64,000 bases of DNA from Oceanobacillus chungangensis (GCF_003369565.1 NZ_PIOD01000001.1:1-64000), one strand, 5' to 3'. Counted from the first letter of the stretch, positions 27,018-36,749 are shown. Numbers and translations are program-made. Notes: a model not told the origin generated them from the sequence alone.

Positions 27018-30000
27018 ATGACAACAATTGTCGAACGGAACAATAAGATTAATATTGATTCCTTAAACGAGGACATTAAACAATTTGAAGCTGTACACCC
27101 TATTACAGAAAATATGAACATTACCCATAAAGGGGTTTCTCGTTTAGTAATGCTAGACAGATATGCCTTTAAAGATACGGCAAAGAAAACCTTAAAAACA
27201 GGTGATTTCGTTGTTCTAACGGTAAAAGCTGATCCTAAATTTCCAGCGAGAGGATTAGGTTTTGTTGAATCAATTGATTGGGAAAACAATCTGGCAGATA
27301 TCGCAGTCGATTCAGAGTTTGTTTCAGTCTTAGATGACGATACAGAGGCTGCTACTGGAATTGTTAAACGGTCATTAGATGTTATCGATAAACCTTTAGA
27401 AGTGTATTATGAGCAAATTGCAAAGCGAAATGCAACAGGACTTGCTACTGTTGAACAGACGAAAGAAAATCAAGAAAAATGGTTCCAGATTTTTAATGAA
27501 GAACTGTCAAATTTAAATTTCATCCCAGCAGGGCGTGTACTTTATGGCGCTGGAGCAAAAACCGATGTAACTTACTTTAATTGCTATGTAATGCCATATG
27601 TAAAAGACTCACGTGAAGGAATTTCTGATCATCGTAAACAGGTAATGGAAATTATGAGTCGAGGTGGTGGAGTAGGTACGAATGGTTCTACACTGCGACC
27701 TAGAAATACACTGGCAAGAGGGGTGAATGGAAAATCATCTGGATCTGTCTCATGGTTAGATGATATTGCTAAACTTACTCATCTAGTAGAGCAAGGTGGT
27801 TCAAGACGTGGTAAATTAGCATAGTGCTTCGTCTATAAATAAACCTCGTGAATTGCTGGAAAATCTTTATAGTAGCAAATGTTCGAGAGCATCCAAGTTT
27901 ACTTTTATTTTTTATTATAAGCTTGAGATGAATAACATTGAAACTATATGATGCAAAACAAATCCAAAAATGTAATCTTTGGGGATTTAAATTATCTCGT
28001 AAAGTGAGATAGTTCTTAAAGATGGATATCAAACTGTCCGTTTTGGAGTATGACATTATTAATAATCTTAATCATGTTAAACGCATCAAACATGACTTGC
28101 TGGCTACAACGTAACTGGAAACGGTAGGCGTGAATGCTTAAAAACAGCAAGTGGATAAAGACTATCAGCAGCCAAGCTCCTTAGAGGGAGAAGGTTCAAC
28201 GACCATCGAAAACACACTATATTTATAGTGGAAGCGAGTAGAGTAGGGATCAAGTGATCCCGAAGCGCGAGGGCACTCTAAAGTGTAAGATATGGTCTGA
28301 ACTCTAAGGTGACTTAGAGAGTTGATTTAACGAATCAACGTAACGAATTGGCACAAATGATAATGCTCATAGATTCCCACCCGGACATTATTGAATTTAT
28401 TATTTCTAAAATGCAAAATCCTAGAATACTTCGTTATTTGATTGAAAACACAAATGATAGTCAAATAAGAAAAATGGCAGAAGAAAAATTGAAATTTACG
28501 CCACTGACCAATACGGAAGAAGATTTGTATCAAGGTGTTGTTAATTACAAATCAATGCCAGGTCTAGGCGGATTCCCAGAAGCTGCAATTTATGAAGCTG
28601 AGGATAAATTAAGAAATGGTGGAACATATTCAGTACACAATCCAGAATTTTTAACAGGGGCAAATATTTCTGTTTGTATTACAAAGGAATTTATGGATGC
28701 TGTTGAAAATGATGATTGGTATGACCTTCGTTTTCCTGATGTTGAAAACTATACAGAAGAAGAAATGAAGACATATAATGAAAATTGGCATGAGGTCGGC
28801 GATGTACGTAAATGGGAAGAATTAGGATACGGTGTTAGAGTATATCGTCACATTAGAGCAAAGGAGTTATGGAAACTAATCAATATTTGTGCAACCTACT
28901 CAGCCGAACCTGGAATCTTTTTTATCGATAACGCAAATGATATGACGAATGCAAAAGCATACGGACAGCAAGTAGTTGCAACGAATCCATGTGGAGAGCA
29001 GCCGCTCGCGCCATTTTCAGTATGTAATCTTGCAGCAGTGAATCTTGCTGAGATGGCTAATAAGGAAACAAAAACGGTAGACTATGACAAGATGATTCAA
29101 ACAGTTAGAACAGGTGTTCGCATTCAGGATAATGTAATCGATGCTACACCGTATTTTCTTGAAGAAAATAAGAAACAGGCACTTGGCGAACGAAGAGTTG
29201 GCTTAGGTGTAATGGGACTTCACGATTTATTAATTTATTGTGAAACAATTTACGGTTCGAAAGAAGGGAATGAGCTTGTAGATAAGATATTTGAAACTAT
29301 CGCAACAACTGCCTATCGTACGTCGATTGAGCTCGCAAAGGAAAAAGGCAGTTTCCCATTTTTAGTCGGTGAAACAGATGAAGAGACAGCAGCATTGAGA
29401 GAAGCATTTATAAATACAGGCTATATGAAGAAAATGCCAAATGATATTCGAAATGATATTATTAAATATGGTATTCGAAACTCTCATTTATTAACGGTTG
29501 CTCCAACAGGAAGCACGGGTACGATGGTCGGCGTCTCTACCGGATTAGAGCCATACTTTTCCTTCTCTTATTATAGAAGTGGAAGACTTGGTAAATTCAT
29601 TGAAGTCAAGGCAGATATTGTTCAGGAATATCTAGACAAAAACCCAGATGCTAATCCGGATCAATTACCTAATTGGTTCGTTGCTTCAATGGATCTTACA
29701 CCTGAAGCACATGCGGATACACAATGTGTCATTCAACACTGGGTTGACAGCTCTATTTCCAAAACGGTAAATGCACCAAAAGGATTCACAGTAGATCAAG
29801 TTGAAAGTGTGTACCAACGGTTATATAGTGGCGGTGCTAAAGGTGGTACTGTTTATGTTGATGGTAGTCGTGACTCCCAAGTATTAACTTTGAAAGCAGA
29901 AGAAAACGTATTTGGCGAACAAACAGAATTATTTAAAGACGATGAAAAGCCGAAAGTTGTTTTAATGGATACAATTCAAGAATTAGGCAATACGAATGTC

Positions 30001-30117
30001 AATATTGGAAATGAAGTCGGAGACACCTGCCCAGTATGTCGTGAGGGAAGTGTTGAGGATATCGGAGGTTGCAATACTTGCACTAGTTGTGGTGCACAAT
30101 TAAAATGTGGACTTTAA
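27018..30117 (+). CDS. nrdJ: B12-dependent (class II) ribonucleotide reductase, interrupted by an intron
   Basis: Joining 27018-27812 with 28351-30117 gives an 853-residue NrdJ that reduces ribonucleotides using adenosylcobalamin. Exon 1 ends in VEQGGSRRG and exon 2 continues AQMIML.DSHPDIIEFI, the normal family sequence. Further motifs are YFNCYVMPY, TNPCGEQPLAPFSVCNL, the barrel loop APTGSTGTMVGVSTG, and a C-terminal cysteine cluster (CPVCREG to CTSCGAQLKCGL) for zinc or electron transfer. Without splicing, translation stops 12 bases into the intron. The enzyme is oxygen-independent but needs cobalamin. Exon codon usage and frame are intact on both sides. Confidence 0.93.
27813..28350 (+). 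ncRNA. Group I self-splicing intron in nrdJ
   Basis: The 538-nt insert begins after U of GGU and ends in G before GCA. P1 is visible: exon AGACGUGGU (27804-27812) pairs with intron GCUUCGUCU (27826-27834), putting a U-G pair at the 5' splice site. P7 pairs GTTCAACGACC (28194-28204) with GGTCTGAAC (28294-28302). Small hairpins follow at 28215-28230, 28246-28262, 28302-28319 (P9-like) and 28321-28339. No endonuclease frame is present. Subgroup IA is likely but not proven. Confidence 0.88.
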
Positions 30118-30244
30118 GCGTATAAGAATATGAATTTATGTAGTTTTGAAATAAAGTTGTGATGTTTATAAAAAGGTCACGATGATTATAAAAATTGCGA
30201 AGAAATACCTCTTTGGATATTATTATCTTAAGGGGTGTTTTTTT

Positions 30245-30647
30245 ATGTCTGAAAGAACTAGAACATCTAAAATAAATAAATGGATTAAAGAAGGTCGTGG
30301 CTCTGGGATTGGCTCAGATTATAAAGGCAACACGAATACTTGTCCGATTTGGAACGAAATTACTTTTATTTAACTGAATACTCGGATTTTGTTATTTATT
30401 TCCGTTGGAAGACACAACTGTCATTGCAGATGAGTTAGGTATTAAACATCCAACAGATCCTAGAACGAATGGACGGCATTTAGAGGACTTAGCGATGGCA
30501 CTTCTTCAACGATTGTTAAAATCAGAAGAAAGCATACGTACTGTTACATCTACTTTTGATAAAGAGGTATATCTCCCATTAGGAAGCGGTGTGACACTAT
30601 TTCCTTATTTAGAAGAATATATAAGAAAGAGGCAGACAGATATATGA
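30245..30647 (+). pseudogene. Decayed Tn7-type tnsA transposase endonuclease gene
   Basis: Fragments of TnsA can be read in order across a stop and frameshift. The N-terminus is INKWIKEGRGSGIGSDYK. An internal block is FPLEDTTVIADELGIKHPTD. The C-terminal winged-helix part is ESIRTVTSTFDKEVYLPLGS, then TLFPYL and KRQTDI. The segment holding most catalytic residues is deleted. TnsA cuts the 5' ends in heteromeric Tn7-like transposition. The fragments match the family pattern known to me; no alignment was run. Confidence 0.7.
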
Positions 30648-30889
30648 ATAAATAATATAGATTTCAAGGTGTCTGCCCTAATTGTACTAATCTTTGTTCC
30701 GTAAAAGATCGTGGAATAATACAGTTAATAGGTTTTACTAAAATATTAGATATCAATTGTGAAGAATTATACTTAAACCTAACAAGAGCTAATTTAAGGA
30801 AATAAGTTATGATTAAATGTGAATACAGTAAAAATTCCTTGTTGCTAATTAGTAACTTGGTAATAAAATCAATATAGAGGTGGAATTAT

Positions 30890-31852
30890 ATGCCTAAAAT
30901 TGACAATATACTAGCAGTTCTATGGATGCTAAGTTCAGGTAAAAAAATTACTGCAAAACAAATCTCAGAAAAGTTGGAGATGAATATAAGGACCGTGTAT
31001 CGTTATATTGATACACTTTCAACAAGTGGTGTACCAATAATTTCAGACACAGGTCATAACGGTGGATACACTTTAATGAACAATTTTATTGAAGCTCCTC
31101 TTTTTTTTGATTTTGAGGAGCAAACCTCACTATTTCATGCTGCTGTTTTTGCAGAAGAGGCCGGATATTATGGAGGTGAAGCACTAAATAGGGCTATTTC
31201 AAAACTTAGCAAATATCCAAATCAAGAGCAAGAATCAAAGATAAACAAACATTTTAATAGTCTTGAAGTAATAAGTCGATTAAGTTCCCCCTCTCTGGTC
31301 CCTTTATTGAAGGAGTTGGAGATGTCCGTCACTGGCGGGTACTCAGTTAAAATTCATTACCCTAAGAGTGGCGAAAAGCAATTAAAGTATAGATTGCTCG
31401 ACCCGTATAGAATTATCTATTGGAATAATAAGTGGTATGTGATTGGATTTTGTCATCTTAGGAATGAGATTCGTAGTTTTAGAGTAGACCGAATTAAAAG
31501 TCTAGTGCTAACGGAAAATAAATTTAATCGGGCAGAAAATTTTTCAGCAAGTGGCTTCTTTTTGAAAAACCTTCTTCCAACTATAGAAGATTATGAAAGA
31601 ATTACTTCTTTAGTTATTAATGGGGATACAAGGACGTTAGATGATATTTGCCAACATTGGTTTTTAGGACATTATTTACAAGACCGGTCTTTAAATCAAG
31701 CAGTATTTCTTCTTGAAAAAGATATGCTAAATACATTTGTACCTTATTTACTTTTAGCTTATGGTAAATCTATTCAAGTTATTGAGCCAATAAGTCTAAA
31801 GGAAAGACTTGTTGAAGTTTTGACTGATTTAATAAAATTTTATCAAGTATGA
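30890..31852 (+). CDS. WYL-domain transcriptional regulator
   Basis: The 320-residue protein has an N-terminal winged HTH (about 5-60, KITAKQISEKLEMNIRTVYR) followed by a WYL domain (about 140-225, with RLLDPYRIIYWNNKWYVIGF) and a C-terminal extension. YafY-type regulators sense small ligands or nucleic acid through WYL. GAGGTGG precedes the ATG. It has its own terminator and is followed by the DJ-1-like gene, a likely target. It is absent from this position in B. subtilis, so it is accessory. Confidence 0.88.
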   Translation: MPKIDNILAVLWMLSSGKKITAKQISEKLEMNIRTVYRYIDTLSTSGVPIISDTGHNGGYTLMNNFIEAPLFFDFEEQTSLFHAAVFAEEAGYYGGEALNRAISKLSKYPNQEQESKINKHFNSLEVISRLSSPSLVPLLKELEMSVTGGYSVKIHYPKSGEKQLKYRLLDPYRIIYWNNKWYVIGFCHLRNEIRSFRVDRIKSLVLTENKFNRAENFSASGFFLKNLLPTIEDYERITSLVINGDTRTLDDICQHWFLGHYLQDRSLNQAVFLLEKDMLNTFVPYLLLAYGKSIQVIEPISLKERLVEVLTDLIKFYQV

Positions 31853-31888
31853 AAACTTCCCTGACGGTAGTTGTCAGGGAAGTTTTAT
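31852..31888 (+). terminator. Terminator after the WYL regulator
   Basis: AAAACTTCCCTGAC pairs with GTCAGGGAAGTTTT around a seven-base loop, then ATTATAAT. Confidence 0.8.
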
Positions 31889-31927
31889 TATAATAGGATA
31901 TATCAATTGTGATTGGAGTGTTATTAT

Positions 31928-32560
31928 ATGCAAACAAAAAATGTTTATCTTTATGTATTTAATACAATGTCAGACTGGGAATATGGTTATTTAATTGCTG
32001 AACTAAACTCAGGAAGATATTTCAAAAGGGACTTAGCACCTTTAAAAGTAGTCACAGTAGGAGCTAATAAAGAAATCATTACTACGATGGGAGGTCTGAG
32101 CATAAAACCAGATACTTCTCTTGGTGAATGTACTTTTGAGGGGAAAGATCTTTTAATCTTACCGGGTGGGACTACTTGGAGAGAAGATATTCATCAACCA
32201 ATCTTGGAAAGAATTGGCCAATCTTTAAAGCTTGGCACTATTGTTGCTGCAATTTGTGGTGCAACTGAGGGTCTCGCAAACATGGGATACCTAGATTCTA
32301 GAAAGCATACAAGTAATGACTTAGAGTATATTAAAATGGTATGTCCTAATTATAAAGGAGAAAAATTTTATGAGATTGGGCCTGCGGTATCTGATGCGAA
32401 TTTAGTTACTGCATCAGGAGTAGCGCCTCTGGAATTTGCGATGGAAGTACTAAAAAAAATAGATGTATTTACACAAGATACATTACATTCATGGTATAAC
32501 CTGAATAAGACTCATAAACCTGAATTCTTCTTTCAGTTAATGAATTCAATAAATGGATGA
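31928..32560 (+). CDS. DJ-1/PfpI family protein
   Basis: The 210-residue protein is a type 1 glutamine-amidotransferase-like fold with the nucleophile elbow VAAICGATEG, whose Cys is the usual reactive residue. The DLLILPGGTTW motif is also present. It resembles the YoaZ/intracellular protease-like branch linked to stress responses and deglycation, but substrates are unknown. GGAGTG lies seven bases before the ATG at 31928. It forms a pair with the upstream WYL regulator. Confidence 0.85.
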   Translation: MQTKNVYLYVFNTMSDWEYGYLIAELNSGRYFKRDLAPLKVVTVGANKEIITTMGGLSIKPDTSLGECTFEGKDLLILPGGTTWREDIHQPILERIGQSLKLGTIVAAICGATEGLANMGYLDSRKHTSNDLEYIKMVCPNYKGEKFYEIGPAVSDANLVTASGVAPLEFAMEVLKKIDVFTQDTLHSWYNLNKTHKPEFFFQLMNSING

Positions 32561-33161
32561 GCTATCTAATTAGCTTTGTTAAAATAAGAACTGGTAAATA
32601 ATACCCTTTGGTAATTATTATGGAACGACCCTCAAGCATCAGTTGCTTTTGTTAAAGATTGGATTTCAGAAAATGATCAAACTTTTTTATTAAAAAAGTA
32701 ACCTCTTCGGTATGATGCCCCAAATGTTACTCAATATTACCAATAGATAAAGCAATTTTATCGAGAATTAATAGCATTAGAAAAGCTAGTAAGAATTACA
32801 GGTACATTATTTAGCGAACGATTAAACATATTCACCTCGCAATAACAAGTTATTTGGAAACATGCCATAGACTAACAAGTTAGTTAATGAAGTTACAGAT
32901 ACAGTCCAAGAGTTTCGAAATCGACGTTGTTGCATAGTTATAGACCAAATGTTGGAAGAAGATACTTGCGTGAGGTTTGATAAATTGAAGGAATCATGTG
33001 CGGTAGAACCAAGAATTTTTTAAAAAATAAAATCTTTCTTGAATATATAAGTAAGAGGCAGAAAATATTATACTAAAAAAAGATGTAATAGTCAGCTTTA
33101 AATGAATTAATCTTTGTTCTGCAAACGGACCCGATTGTTGGAAATTTGAGGGGGTGGAATA
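32561..33161. other. Gene-free stretch of degenerate sequence
   Basis: No intact gene. A short frame at about 32622-32701 (WNDPQASVAFVKDWISENDQ...) stops early and has a weak copy at 33691-33750. At 33041-33120 the sequence repeats part of 30614-30700, the tnsA 3' end (GAATATATAAG.AAGAGGCAG, and AATCTTTGTTC further on). It looks like debris of past insertions. Confidence 0.45.
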
Positions 33162-33671
33162 ATGAAAGATTTTTATACAGCATTAAATTATGTAAATAAA
33201 ATGATTTACGAACCCAATGACTTAACTGTAAAGTCGGTTCAAGAAGAAAAGCAAAATTCTAAGTATGGTGCTGGTACATTTCGATTATCTTCGAGAACAG
33301 TTCGTTTAAGAGTTGCAAATATAACCTCCACCAAAGTAGGGCAGTTTGTTGCATTTTTGGAAAAAGATGGAAATAATAAAAACCAAGCCTTTACATATGA
33401 GGAAGCACCTGAATTATTAGTTATAACTACTTTTAAAAATGATAGTGAGTTTGGACAGTTTATTTTTCCAAAAGAAGTTCTTTTCAAACAGAATATTCTT
33501 CGGTCTAATTCAACAAAGGGAAAAATGGCAATAAGAGTTTATTCTAGGTGGGATAAACCGACTAGTGAGCAAGCGATGAAAACTCAAAAATGGCAGTTGC
33601 CTTATTTTGTTGATATGAGTGATCCGGGTAAATTACCCATAGACAAAATAATAGAACTGTATTCGCTTTAA
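33162..33671 (+). CDS. MepB-like protein
   Basis: The 169-residue protein has the features of the MepB family: YGAGTFRLSSRTVRLRVAN, GQFVAFLEKDG and FGQFIFPKEVL, with YSRWDKP near the end. In Staphylococcus aureus mepB lies in the mepRAB multidrug-efflux operon, but its own function is unknown, and no mepA or mepR is present here. GAGGGGGTGG precedes the ATG. It ends the accessory patch. Confidence 0.82.
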   Translation: MKDFYTALNYVNKMIYEPNDLTVKSVQEEKQNSKYGAGTFRLSSRTVRLRVANITSTKVGQFVAFLEKDGNNKNQAFTYEEAPELLVITTFKNDSEFGQFIFPKEVLFKQNILRSNSTKGKMAIRVYSRWDKPTSEQAMKTQKWQLPYFVDMSDPGKLPIDKIIELYSL

Positions 33672-33757
33672 TTCTATGCAAACGGGCGCGTTATTGAAGA
33701 TAGGATCTCGGAAAGTTATCAAACTTTTTTACAAAGGATGTTTAATATATCACAAAT

Positions 33758-33802
33758 AAAGACCCCGTTTTGATCACTCTTTTTTTCAAAACGGGTTCTT
33801 TA
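33758..33802 (+). terminator. Terminator after the MepB-like gene
   Basis: CCCGTTTTG (33764-33772) pairs with CAAAACGGG (33787-33795), with AAAGA/TTCTTT extending the stem. Confidence 0.75.
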
Positions 33803-33922
33803 AATTCAACGGGAGATGTGGGTTTGTGAGGTATTTTTGATCAAACTATAATTCAAAGCAACAATTTAATGTGCTAATCGAATCGATTGGCTCATTTGTC
33901 ATTACTTGTTAAACAAACACTA

Positions 33923-33937
33923 TTAAGGTATCCTTAA
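33923..33937. promoter_or_regulatory. DtxR/MntR-like palindrome ahead of mntR
   Basis: TTAAGGTATCCTTAA is a perfect palindrome apart from its centre, 55 bases before the mntR start. The TTAAGG half-site resembles Bacillus MntR operators (TTTGCCTTAAGG type), so it could be an autoregulatory site. Confidence 0.45.
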
Positions 33938-33991
33938 ATAAGAAACAATTTTGCACCAACTAAAAATTATTCTATGAATTGAGGTACTTAC

Positions 33992-34411
33992 ATGCCAACA
34001 CCTAGTATGGAAGACTATATTGAACAAATTTATAATTTAATTGACAAAAAAGGATATGCTCGTGTTTCTGATATCGCAGAAGCATTAATGGTTCATCCCT
34101 CCTCAGTAACAAAAATGATTCAAAAATTAGATAAAGACGAGTATGTTGTTTATGAAAAATATCGTGGTTTTGTTTTAACTGAAAAAGGTAAGAAAGTCGG
34201 CGAAAGATTAGTTTTCAGACATGAATTATTAGAAGAGTTTCTTAAAATAATTGGTGTGGAAAATGAAAACATTTACGAGGATGTAGAAGGAATTGAACAT
34301 CATTTAAGTTGGAATTCAATTGATCGGATTGGTGACCTTGTGAAGTATTTTCAAACAAATGAAGACCGGGTAGAAGATTTAAAACAAGTCCAGAAGATGA
34401 ATAGAAATTAG
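33992..34411 (+). CDS. mntR: Manganese-responsive repressor MntR
   Basis: This 139-residue DtxR-family repressor begins [17 protein letters not shown], with a winged HTH (about 20-65, [20 protein letters not shown]) and a dimerisation/metal domain. Likely metal ligands are Asp8, Glu11, His77, Glu99, Glu102 and His103, by analogy with B. subtilis MntR. It represses Mn(II) uptake genes when manganese is plentiful. No SirA/SH3 extension is present, as expected for the short MntR form. The position before yqhO matches B. subtilis. Confidence 0.93.
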   Translation: MPTPSMEDYIEQIYNLIDKKGYARVSDIAEALMVHPSSVTKMIQKLDKDEYVVYEKYRGFVLTEKGKKVGERLVFRHELLEEFLKIIGVENENIYEDVEGIEHHLSWNSIDRIGDLVKYFQTNEDRVEDLKQVQKMNRN

Positions 34412-34537
34412 TACACATGTTAGAAAAAGTAAATGTTTAACGGTAAGTTTTTTTGCCATTCGTACTCTAAATTTTGCGAGTTCTAATTTATTTACTTTTG
34501 CTTAAAATTAGTATAAAAGCAAAAGGGGAGAGAGTGC

Positions 34538-35431
34538 ATGAAAATTGATGCCGTCTTTTCTGGTGGTGGAGTAAAAGCTTACGCTTATATAGGAGTGCTT
34601 AAAAGTATTGAGGAAAACAAACTTATTTTAGAGCGTGTTGCCGGAACATCTGCTGGTGCAATTGTAGCATCCTTAGTTGCAGCTAATTATACGTTAGAAG
34701 AGTTAACAACTACGATAAGTGAACTTGATTTGAAGCAGTTTATAGACCCACCAAAATTTACGAAATATCTACCAATGAGTAAATGGTTGCTATTATATTT
34801 TCAGCTGGGAATTAATAAAGGGGATCGCCTTGAAAACTGGCTCTATGATCTGTTAGCAGAAAAAGGCCTTTACACATTTAATGATATTAAAAACGGATAT
34901 CTGAAAGTTGTAGTAAGTGACCTTTCACTCGGTAAGCTAATCGTGATACCTGACGATTTAAATCGAGTGTATGGAATTAATCCGAACCATTTTCCAATTT
35001 CTAAGGCTGTAAGAATGAGTGCAGGATTCCCCTATTTTTTCATGCCAAAAAAACTCCCCGGTAAAACGAATAAGAAAAGTATTATTATTGATGGAGGTTT
35101 GCTAAGTAATTTCCCTTTATGGATTTTTGAAAATGGGGATGGTCAAATTAATCGTCCCGTACTTGGAGTGAAATTTACTAGTAAACTTGAAAAATTGAAT
35201 CAGCCTGCAGAAATAAACAATGCATATGATATGTTCCATGCGCTTTTTACAACAATGAAGCAAGCGCATGATGCACGGTATATATCGAAATCACAGCTAA
35301 ATAACATATTATTTATACCAGTGGATGATGTCGGAGCAGTAAATTTTCATATTTCTCAAGATACGAAGGAGAAGTTATATCAATCAGGTAAAATCAATGC
35401 AGATAATTTTTTGAAACATTGGCCGAACTAA
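34538..35431 (+). CDS. yqhO: Patatin-like phospholipase YqhO
   Basis: The 297-residue patatin-domain protein has the oxyanion loop SGGGVKAYAYIG, the nucleophile elbow GTSAG (Ser at about residue 38) and the catalytic Asp in DGGLLSNFP. It is predicted to hydrolyse acyl esters; the physiological lipid is unknown. It has no signal peptide, so it acts in the cytosol. GGGGAGAG precedes the ATG. Confidence 0.9.
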   Translation: MKIDAVFSGGGVKAYAYIGVLKSIEENKLILERVAGTSAGAIVASLVAANYTLEELTTTISELDLKQFIDPPKFTKYLPMSKWLLLYFQLGINKGDRLENWLYDLLAEKGLYTFNDIKNGYLKVVVSDLSLGKLIVIPDDLNRVYGINPNHFPISKAVRMSAGFPYFFMPKKLPGKTNKKSIIIDGGLLSNFPLWIFENGDGQINRPVLGVKFTSKLEKLNQPAEINNAYDMFHALFTTMKQAHDARYISKSQLNNILFIPVDDVGAVNFHISQDTKEKLYQSGKINADNFLKHWPN

Positions 35432-35435
35432 ATTG

Positions 35436-35487
35436 AAAAAGAAAAGATCTGCTGCTCTTACAGAGAAGCACGATCTTTTCTTTTTGA
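35436..35487. terminator. Bidirectional terminator between yqhO and yqhP
   Basis: GAAAAGATC (35441-35449) pairs with GATCTTTTC (35472-35480), with an inner TGCT/AGCA stem; A and T tracts flank both sides. It overlaps the 3' end of yqhP. Confidence 0.75.
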
Positions 35488-35835
35488 TTTATTCCCTTCA
35501 ATAACTCTTAAATGCGTTGCAGTACGTTTGTTTCTTTTTTTTCTTATGAGATCGGGCTGTTTTTTAGTCAATACCTTTGTATTTCGTATATTATCAGACT
35601 TATATTTTGCTTTTGACTGTCTGACAGCCTTTTTATATTTTTTCATATCGTTAGAAGGTGTTCTATTTCTGAGAAAGACAAAATAAAATACTGCAAATAT
35701 TGCAGCACTACTTCCAATCACAATTAATATTGTGAAGAGAAAGTTCGCTGTATCAGTAAAAAGCTTTGAAACTAACCCCACCGCTGCTAAACTAATAATG
35801 AGAAAAGTCAAGATTGAAATTGTTTTACGAACCAT
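35458..35835 (-). CDS. yqhP: Small membrane protein YqhP-like
   Basis: The 125-residue protein has two hydrophobic helices (about 4-26 and 30-52), then a strongly basic cytoplasmic tail rich in Lys and Arg. Topology and position between yqhO and yqhR match B. subtilis YqhP; its function is unknown. The ATG at 35835 has AAGGTGG upstream; an extended frame to 35877 lacks one. Confidence 0.75.
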   Translation of the reverse strand: MVRKTISILTFLIISLAAVGLVSKLFTDTANFLFTILIVIGSSAAIFAVFYFVFLRNRTPSNDMKKYKKAVRQSKAKYKSDNIRNTKVLTKKQPDLIRKKRNKRTATHLRVIEGNKSKRKDRASL

Positions 35836-36123
35836 CTTTTGTCCACCTTTCCACACAAATGATATATCTACACACATTTAATAAATGTATACCACTAAGT
35901 AAGAAGTTTTATAGCTAAATTTATTAAACATTTTTGTGTACCCGTGTATTACAAATTATTTCCTGCATTACATAATTTATTCAAGTATATTATTATAATT
36001 ATAAAGCTTTTATACAAACTTTACTAGGTATCTAGATCACGATTTATAGTTAGAATTTTTAGTAAAAAAGCTGTTTGGTTGATATTCGAATAAATGGTCA
36101 ATAATATCCCTGAGGTGGATATT

Positions 36124-36615
36124 ATGGTTGAAAATAAACATGTAGAGAAAAATCAACAAAAGGAATCACTTTTACCTAGCACGATTTTGACTGGATTTGT
36201 TGGTGGTCTGTTCTGGAGTTTAGTAGGGGTTATCATTTCTTATTTTAATTTCACTGAGCTATCACCAAGAACCTTTATACTAAGACCATGGCTCCGATTA
36301 GAATGGACAGAAGGCTGGCTTGGCAATGTTTTATCAATTGGTATTATCGGTTTACTTTCCATTATTGTAGCCCTTATTTATTTCGTATTATGTAAAAAGA
36401 TCTACTCAATGTGGATGGGGGTTATATTTGGAATCATTCTTTGGGGGATTGTCTTTTATTTACTGCAACCAGTATTTACAAATGTTCCACGACTTACTGA
36501 ATTAACGCCGAATACAATCCTTTCTACAATTAGTTTATTTATATTATACGGGACATTTATTGGATATACAATTTCTTATAATTATCATGATTCAGAAAGG
36601 CAACTACATCATTAA
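36124..36615 (+). CDS. yqhR: YqhR family membrane protein
   Basis: The 163-residue protein has four hydrophobic helices (about 20-160), an N-terminal basic tail and the block GFVGGLFWSLVGVIISYFNF. It matches the conserved YqhR family of spore formers, whose role is unknown. The start at 36124 has GAGGTGG five bases upstream. Located before the Xaa-Pro peptidase, as in B. subtilis. Confidence 0.82.
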   Translation: MVENKHVEKNQQKESLLPSTILTGFVGGLFWSLVGVIISYFNFTELSPRTFILRPWLRLEWTEGWLGNVLSIGIIGLLSIIVALIYFVLCKKIYSMWMGVIFGIILWGIVFYLLQPVFTNVPRLTELTPNTILSTISLFILYGTFIGYTISYNYHDSERQLHH

Positions 36616-36749
36616 ACAAACGCAATGCTCAACTATTCTATTAACAGATTAAATCAGTTAAAAATTAATATTCATATGATATGATTTATGATAAAATAGA
36701 TGAACTGAGTGTAATGGGATGAGAAGCTGTTTGGAAAGGGGAAGTAAAG

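Noticed and set aside
27775-28056. A 93-codon minus-strand frame within the nrdJ intron
   Set aside because: It crosses the exon boundary and lacks endonuclease motifs; the strand is antisense to the intron.
30690-30889. tnsB start after the tnsA relic
   Set aside because: No TnsB-like sequence could be read in any frame before the WYL gene.
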